Assembly: GCA_019843655.1 (NCBI GenBank)
Contig: JACDQD010000003.1
Coordinates: 6,574,925-6,638,924, forward strand
Reading direction: 5' to 3'
Origin: Lethocerus indicus
Taxonomy: Eukaryota; Arthropoda; Insecta; Hemiptera; Belostomatidae
DNA length: 64,000 nucleotides
The position numbers and the translations under genes were made by a program. Below the pieces are notes generated by a model. The model ran no database searches. It was not told where the DNA came from and saw nothing but the letters and a program-made list of their open reading frames with translations. This document shows positions 56,353-64,000 of this stretch, piece after piece; position 1 is the first letter of the stretch; every line of letters starts with the position of its first letter.

Positions 56353-59300
56353 GCGGAATTCACTTCACACAGTTCGTGCCCTATCAAAGTCGGCGACTCC
56401 CCTCAATCACGAGACCGGCCCCGGCCACCGCCTTCAGAACCCCCTCCGCTAACTCGATTTATGAGATTATTTTCCTTCAGGAGATGACTCGCCCAAAATG
56501 ATAGTCACGGACAATCAAATAACAGCGGTATACTTTTATTCGGAGGAAATATAATAATAATTACACGTATGAAATATTTGCGGTACGGTTTAGATTTTTA
56601 TTAGGCTGTAATTTCAATTTAATTACTTGAACGAGTGTCAAAAGTAGCAGGAAATAACAAAAATGGAATAATATGTAACAGTAAAATATATTTATAGATC
56701 AGTTATTAGACGTCAACGGATGCATGCGGGGTGAAGGAATTTGTCTTTGGATTGATACTAAATATGGATAATATTAATGGCCGGTAAAAGTTGATTGTAC
56801 AGTAAGTAATAAGGTTAAAAATATTAAGGGAAAAGATAAAATTTCTACTATACACGCGACTGACACTGTTTCCTTAGAGAATTATTCTGATTGATAGGGC
56901 CCAGAGAGGTAATCCTCGCATTTCCTCCATTATTCAGCGCACAGGCCTATTTAATGCCACCTAATGAATGTCAAGATTAACTAGTCACGCTAATCTGGTT
57001 ATTCTTCTGTCAGTAAACCTAAATGCAAAGTGGCTCCGGTTTAAAAATGTCCAGGCTACAACTTTCTAATGGCTTCGTATAAATTATTTGGGGTTCTATT
57101 TGCCCAATACAAGGAATGGAAGGGAGCAACCCAGCAATACCTAGGATTTTGTGGGCGAAATTTGGTTCGTTATAAAATATAAAAATAAACTTTTTTGTTT
57201 ATTGAATAACTGTCTGAGTTAATCATGTGTGATTACATCAATGACATAAATGTACGATCTTATAGCATCGGGACTAAGTAACATGAATTCATAAACATTT
57301 TTGCCGTATAGAGGCATCAGAACTGAGTACCTCGTTCGCAAAGTACCGTAATGAAAGTTTAATTAAACGTATTAAAATTTAAATAACAGTAACAAACGAC
57401 TAGGAACAGAAGCAAAAGTTCCTCTAGGGACAGTGAGGGAACAGTAGGGAAACTCCGCGCCCATTCAATCCAGGAAATTTTTCATAACCCAAAACGGGTT
57501 TTCGTCTCCCTTTGGACTAGTCTAGAAGACCCGTTTAAAAATAAAACTGTAGAGGGAACGAGAAATCCAACTGGAAATTGGAGTTTACTCCAAACGGCCA
57601 TTTGGCTCGCTCACTGAACCTCTTAGTAACTCAGCCAACAATAAAGGGTTTCAAAATTTCAATATCAGCCACCGTACACGATGTTATTTATTTTTAGTCA
57701 TTTCGATTTTCCGTATGGAACCAAAATGTAAATGCGAACATTAGGAATTTGAAGTACAGTGCAACTAAATTATGAATTCCTGTAGAATACATAACATTTT
57801 AGATGTATAAATAGAATACTAGTGCCAAGAATGAAGGAACGACAACGCCCCCTTCCTCTGCTTTACTAGAGGCGGAAATAAAAGTCGGCCCGTCGAACAT
57901 TTCCCTTTTATAACACTTTCAACCCACTGACATCTATTACATTCGCCAAGCACCACCAATAGGGAAATATTGCATTAAATGATGCATCGGCCCCATTCTA
58001 AAAGGGCTGTAAATACTGCAAGGTATGTCTTAGCTGATCGTTCGCATGGAATACCGGTGGAAAATGTCTTCCTTGGAGATGCATCACACACTGTCATGCA
58101 AACACGTACGATATTAATTTTATTCAAGGTATATATTTCATTTATAAGATTTTTAATTTAAATTTATTTTTAATTTTAATTTTAATTTTTAATTTAAACG
58201 CTGTGAGAAGAAGAACAGGTGAAAATAATGCACGGTTTAATAGGAACAAGAACTTGAATAAAATAGTACGAGTGCTTCAATTTTAATTGATATTTTCCGA
58301 AAAGCCTTTCGGATGGAAGTCGAATTTTGCATTCCGGTGTAGGTTTCATTCCCTAAATTTAATCAATACGCATTAAGGAATTCCCGTCATTTATTTCCTT
58401 TGAATAGCATTCATTATTGCACATTGATTCCGGGACTGGAATAAATTGACAAATGCCGATTTATATCATCCGAAACGTCGTCAATCATTCCATCCACATC
58501 ATTAATATCCTTGACCCACAAATCTTTCGTACCTCTGATTCATTAATTATTATCGGCCAAAATATTTAATTCAGTATAAATTAAATGCATTCCATAAATT
58601 AGTATTAAAGATATTACACTCTACACTAATTAATCCTAATTTTATAAGTAATACTAACGAAGTAACAAGCCATGTTTTATTTGAATGTTTCCGTCCCGAA
58701 ATTAAACTGCCATAGTGTGGTCTCAGATTCCTACACGGTCTATATTTTGAGACTTCGATTCGAATTTTATGATAGGATTAAAAATTCCAATTCAAATGTC
58801 CTATTCCAATTGTAGACGTTTGGAATAGTGATCTTAAAATAAATAAAAGTAGACCTTATATAATTATAAGCATTCATACTGCAATATGAAAGATAATTAT
58901 CTAACTGCCTACAAGAAAAATATCGAAGAAAATTGATAATTATATTAACGGAACCGAATTACTGCAAACAACTGAAACTGGTGAACCCGAATTACATCTG
59001 ATGACTTAACACGGTGAGTACGTTATCAATTCGAACTTGAGATTTGTTGTGCGAGGGGGATGCAATTAGTTCTGAAACTATTCAAATGTTGATTAAACTA
59101 GGCCGAACAATCTGGGCGGGTCGCCCGAAAGCCTCCCCCCCTCCGTAACCCGCAATTAATGCGATACTAAAGGGCGTATGAAATGTGAGAAATCGACATT
59201 GGGTGTTTTCAGATATTCTTTTCACCGACTGAAGGGAACCGGCGTACCCCAATTCCTCGCGAGCTCTGGTTAAGTGGTTTTTTATTTCAACCATTTCTGA

Positions 59301-62300
59301 GCCTGAGGAGACATTCTTAGGCAATTGCCAGGAGTGTGGCTGAGGGCGTCACGCTTGATCGCTCTGAATTTCCGTCCCTCTTTTCTAACTGGAGAAGAAT
59401 ATAGTTTTTAAGAATTAAATTGGGAAGAAAATTGCATCCTACTCCCAGCAAAATGGTCCCTGGTTCTCTGAGCACCTTTTTAAGGCGCTGAAGTTGAAGA
59501 TTAATGTAAATTATAAGTAGATATATTACAAATAAATATTTTTTTACGCGTAAATTACGTACTTAAAATATTATAAAACTAAAAGAACTCCACGAGTTTC
59601 TTATGCTTTCTTACATTAATTTAGGCCTTCCGGTTGGTAAATTCAGCGAACTTTCTTAATTAATGGGTTTTGAAGAGTTTCTTCAAGTATCGGCGATCCA
59701 CAGTTTTTGTTCCTTAATGCACTCTAAATTAACTCTGCTGAAATTTCACTTTCATTTACGAGAATCAACAACGGGGAACACCGTCGGTACTACTCCTCGA
59801 GGGGAGAGCTAAGGCTCTTAAGTCACTTTAACAAGAAAGGTAAGTTTGAAACTACGATCCGGAATGCCTTCTTTAAATAAATCCTGAGCCACTCACTATC
59901 ATTCGAAGCGATTCGCGAAAGTTTATTTCCAATCGGAATTGTTTCTACAAGTTTATACACGGAATATTCTCCAACGGTAGAACATAAAGATAGATATTCA
60001 AATTTTATTCGAAATAAAAATACTTCGATAGCATATCAGATAGAATAATAGGATCACATTTCATTTTCTTGACATCAATCGAGGACTAGTAGTTTCTGCC
60101 CCTTCCTGGATTTTATGATTTTTTCCATTTATGAAGACCACAACCAGTTACGATTATTAGTGACGTAAGAGGACGCACACAGTCATTCAAAACGTATCAA
60201 CTAAGAGTTTCATTCATATATGAACATCGCAGAATACTCCCGATGAAAAATATTTTAATATATGCTCCGTGTTTATTAAATTATTATAGGACGTAGTCAG
60301 GCGAAACTGTAAGCGCAATAGTAAAAGAGAGGACTACAGAAATCCACAATGGATAATAAGCTCGCAGTTTATGCAGAAGCATGTTAAGGACATAATAGAA
60401 CGAGGTTGAGAGCTCGTATGATGAAAGTGTCTAATTTTTTGTTCTCTATTACTTATGTGTTATGGGCAGATCTTTCGTGAATGTAATTGCTACTTTCTTT
60501 AATTTATAAATTCAGCGGACAGGCTTAACGTGAAGGTTCAGAATTCTATTTGTTCAGGTCCCCAATATAGTTCCGTTCGTCGGAGAGTCGTTTTTTCGAG
60601 TGTAAAAATCCGCCTTTTTTCTTTAATTCCACATTTTATCCGGAAATCCGAGCCGATTCCATTCGGAGAACCGTTTTCGGGGATTGTCGGGCGTTAACGA
60701 CCCCCTTTAGAATGGAGGGAGCCGGGCGAGGTGAGATAGAATCTAGTTTTTGCTCAGGCTGGGCCCCAGCGCCGGGATTGCGTACATTTGAAATTGTGGC
60801 GGCGGCGGCTACGGGGTCGCATAAATAGAGGGTAAATTGAAAGGGGGCAGCCTTGATTAACCCGTCAGAAGGTGCCGCCTCCGAGCGCCCCCCTTGATTC
60901 GGCCGGCCGTATTATGCCCTTATTCAGCGGACTGGGCCCACTCCTCTAAACCGGCGAAATAACGTTCGTTAGCCTTTTTAGGGCCCTGAACGCGTGTGCA
61001 AGGGTAACCCCGACCGCCTTCCGCGGCAAGAGGTTTCTCCCCCAGCGATCCACTATCTGCGGACAAGTGGATTAAGGTTTTTCCCCCCGCGAGGCTTCTC
61101 CCTCCGACCGCGGACAACGCGCAGATTTCCGCATCGCCGGACAGGATTAGGTAGCTTGTTTTCCTCGGAAAAGAGGAAACGAATCCCTGAGGTTCCTGCT
61201 GAGGACCAACAGGTACTAATCCGTCGGATATTTTTTCCGGTCCGAAGAATGAGCGATACAGAAAAAATGTATCTCATTGGCAGTCAGTTACGACCGAGAA
61301 AGGATTAGTCGCTAGAGGGAGAGATGGAATCTTTGTATAATATTCAATTACTGATTTAAATATGTCTAAATATGATCTTTTAAAGAAATTACACATTTTT
61401 TTATTCGATAAATAAGAATTTGATACTTTTTATCTACTATTTATTTATAAATACGAACTCTATACAATATTCCATTCTAAATAAATGTGCGTAATACCTG
61501 CCGTAGTGATATTTTCGGTGATACTCAAAGACAAAAATACATCGATAGTTAATTAAAATGAATTACATCCTAAATTGGACCGAATGAAGCGAATCTAAAT
61601 GGGAGGACGGGTAGGCGCCCGCCCGATGAATGGGAATAATGTATGGGCGGAGGGCTAATAAGGTTGCACTATTAAATTACCACATGGGGGACTAAAGGGT
61701 AAACTCGGCTTTGTTCTTTCCTCTCGGCTTGTTCTTTAATATTCAAGAAGCGTGCAATGTTAATCAAAGACTATTAATCAGGGGGCGAAATTATTAGGGG
61801 ATCGTTAAAAGGCCCTTGGAAATCGAATACCGGCTTGCACGGTGGGTCGAGATAAGTGGAACATCTCCTCCTTTTAATTGCGATAAAATCAAGTTTATCC
61901 AATAAATAGTCCATTATTTAGTGAAAAATTGACTAAGGAAAAACAAGATTAATAATTGACGATACTGAAAAATTTTCATTTGAAGACAATACCTATTGGA
62001 TATACATCGACATTCATCTAAAAATGAACTGGCTATAAATATGATCATAATGAAATGAATACATTAATTATAACATCAAACCCGATAAATCAGTATCAGG
62101 TTTAACTAAGGTGCAAATATGATGTAAGTCCTTTTCAAAAGGTCCCAACATGATTTGCTTACAGAACTTAAGATATAAAAATGTCTCTAATTTATAACGC
62201 TGTTATTAGGAGACCCTTTGAAATTCGAAGTATCTGCAGCTTAATATTCGTACCATATGCGCGCCCCACGCAAAAAAGAACCCCCTTTTATCCCTTTGGT

Positions 62301-64000
62301 CGTATAGTGTAATGAATTGTTTCGCTACATTACAGGGATTTTACATATAGGGGAGAGGAGAGGGGCTTAATAAGGAGCCGAAACTCCGAATTTCCGAGTA
62401 GAAATAATATAATGAAGCCGAGCAGCCGTGCCGTGCTTTTAGTTTTACATTATCTGTTTCCAGACAATAATTTACACGCTCTTATAGGTTACTTTTATTA
62501 ATTCAATTAGTCTTAAAATAAGCGGGTTAATTCGTTTTTTGTTATTCGCCTGGATAAACAAGGCTGTTTTGTTAGTGAAAAATTCAAGTTGAAGAATTTT
62601 TTCAAGATAGCAAATAAATTAATTAAGTACATCTAATAAAAATAGTGTTAGTGAATATCTCAAGTACAGGAATGTACTTACTATTTTCTATAATCTTTTA
62701 TTAATTGAACTTCTGTTTTTGTACGTTTACATGTTTATGCGTATTACGGTAAAACCTCTCCGTTTTATCGTTATTCCAGCGTATTAAGATTGACAATAGC
62801 CTTTTTATAAACTCGTCGGTGTTCTAGAATTACTTTTGAATTCACCCTGTACTTAATTGAAATTCGCAATCAGAGTTAAAAGCGACCGCTGACCAAGCGG
62901 GCACTGTGCCGCCGCCACCGGCAACTACGTCGTGTGTTTCGGCGGGGTAATTGAATTAATTATCCATTCCGCCTATTCCAATAATAGAGTGGAATCTAAA
63001 TATTTATACCGACCGAACAACGGACACGAATAACCCCGGAAAGGACACGAGGGCTATATATTAATGGGCGTTATTAAACGAGCAATGACTTTCATTGGGC
63101 AAGTAAGTCTAACAAGAAACGGGGGGACGAAATGTCTGCTGCCAGAAATGCAAATATGACTGAATTAAATCAGCTTTATAGATAATCTATAAGAAATGAA
63201 TATTAATATATTACCTAAATTTTGCTATAACTTCATTCCAGAAATAAGAGGTGTCAAAATCATAAATTTGTTCGATTATAGACCGGTCGAGGTTTCCTCG
63301 TTTTGTCCTCAACTCAACTTGTTTATTTACTTCCTTGATAAAACGCGAAACGGTAATTAAGCCGAAATACCCGAACCAAGAAGGAGAATCCGGAAATGGT
63401 ACAAAAAAAACAACAGAAACGGCTTTGGACTGATTTTAAAGAACGGCGTACTTCTGGGCACAAAGAGTTGGAGCTAATTTAAATTCTTCCGGCATGCGGA
63501 TTGTTTAGGCCGCCATAAATTCGTGGCCGCGACGCCCCACATTGTCGGTGCGTTCCCGCCCTAACCAATTGATGATATACTCCCCCTCCCTCTCACCCTT
63601 CACCCCTCACCGCTCAGACAACCGAACGTATTCATTTCGAAAAGCGTGTTGTTTTCGGGGCACGTTCGGCGCTTTATCTCCTCCGCCCCGATAGGCAACA
63701 AAGGCCCACTGGGCTGGAGTGGGCGTATTTTTATTCATTTTTTTTCCGGTATTTAAATTACTTCCAATCCGACAAACGGTGAACAACACCGGGAGGTAAT
63801 AGGACGCAGCCGCAGCGGTAGGCAAACAATTGTTTTAAATCAATTATTTGATACTATCATTACGTAAAATGATCCGCGACCCATATACACACACATATTG
63901 ATATTCCGTACTTCTCTAAATTTATTTTTATTTATCTGTCAATATGGTAGTGAGTCTGCACTCATGGGCGTCATGAGTCAATATGGGCGTCCTGCCTGCA

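Larger units (their letters stand above)
55449..64000. other. Upstream of Culd-like exon A; no gene recognised
   Basis: Should contain or precede the missing 5' exon of the Culd-like gene (minus strand, ending in phase 1). I found no Met-led hydrophobic signal peptide with a phase-1 donor. Apart from the element fragment at 55703-55799, the CCT tract and an AT-rich run near 58150-58195, nothing is recognised. Confidence 0.6.

Noticed and set aside
63607..63825. Minus frame with a hydrophobic start as possible signal-peptide exon for the Culd-like gene
   Set aside because: No ATG at the start and no clear phase-1 donor; hydrophobicity is weak.

Overview
The window looks like nuclear DNA of an arthropod, almost certainly an insect. 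Genes are split by GT-AG introns, CpG is not depleted, and the two recognisable genes best match insect families. AT-rich stretches alternate with GC-moderate ones. I cannot fix the insect order.

Layout. (1) 1-6252: no confident gene; the last part is annexin 3' flank/UTR with a tandem duplication. (2) 6253-12981, minus strand: a complete nine-exon annexin with a long Pro/Gly/Tyr-rich N-terminus and four annexin repeats (AnxB11-like). It carries one apparent single-base frameshift in a homopolymer. (3) 12982-18591: AT-rich spacer plus the presumed 3' UTR of the next gene. (4) 18592-55448, minus strand: thirteen exons of a type I membrane protein ordered LDLa, five CUB-like units, LDLa, transmembrane helix, short tail. 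It resembles insect Culd. The first exon (signal peptide) is not seen and probably lies in 55449-64000 or beyond. Two 5' introns of about 14.6 and 16.6 kb fill most of the window. One exon again has a single-base frame discrepancy at a homopolymer. (5) 55449-64000: no gene recognised.

The most interesting non-genic structure is a dispersed repeat family lying mainly in the large introns of the CUB/LDLa gene. Its copies share a left end, a 37-nt motif matching a minimal type I hammerhead ribozyme, often a (TA)n tract, and a body of 1 to 10 tandem 70-bp units. Minimal hammerheads of this kind are known from Penelope-like retroelements, but no reverse transcriptase is visible here, so these look like non-autonomous copies. 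Two copies keep an intact ribozyme core, others have lost it, and two short fragments begin within a few bases of the predicted self-cleavage site.

The two protein genes lie on the same strand, the annexin downstream of the CUB/LDLa gene. Nothing suggests they work together: one is a cytosolic calcium/phospholipid-binding protein, the other a cell-surface protein linked in flies to endocytic traffic.
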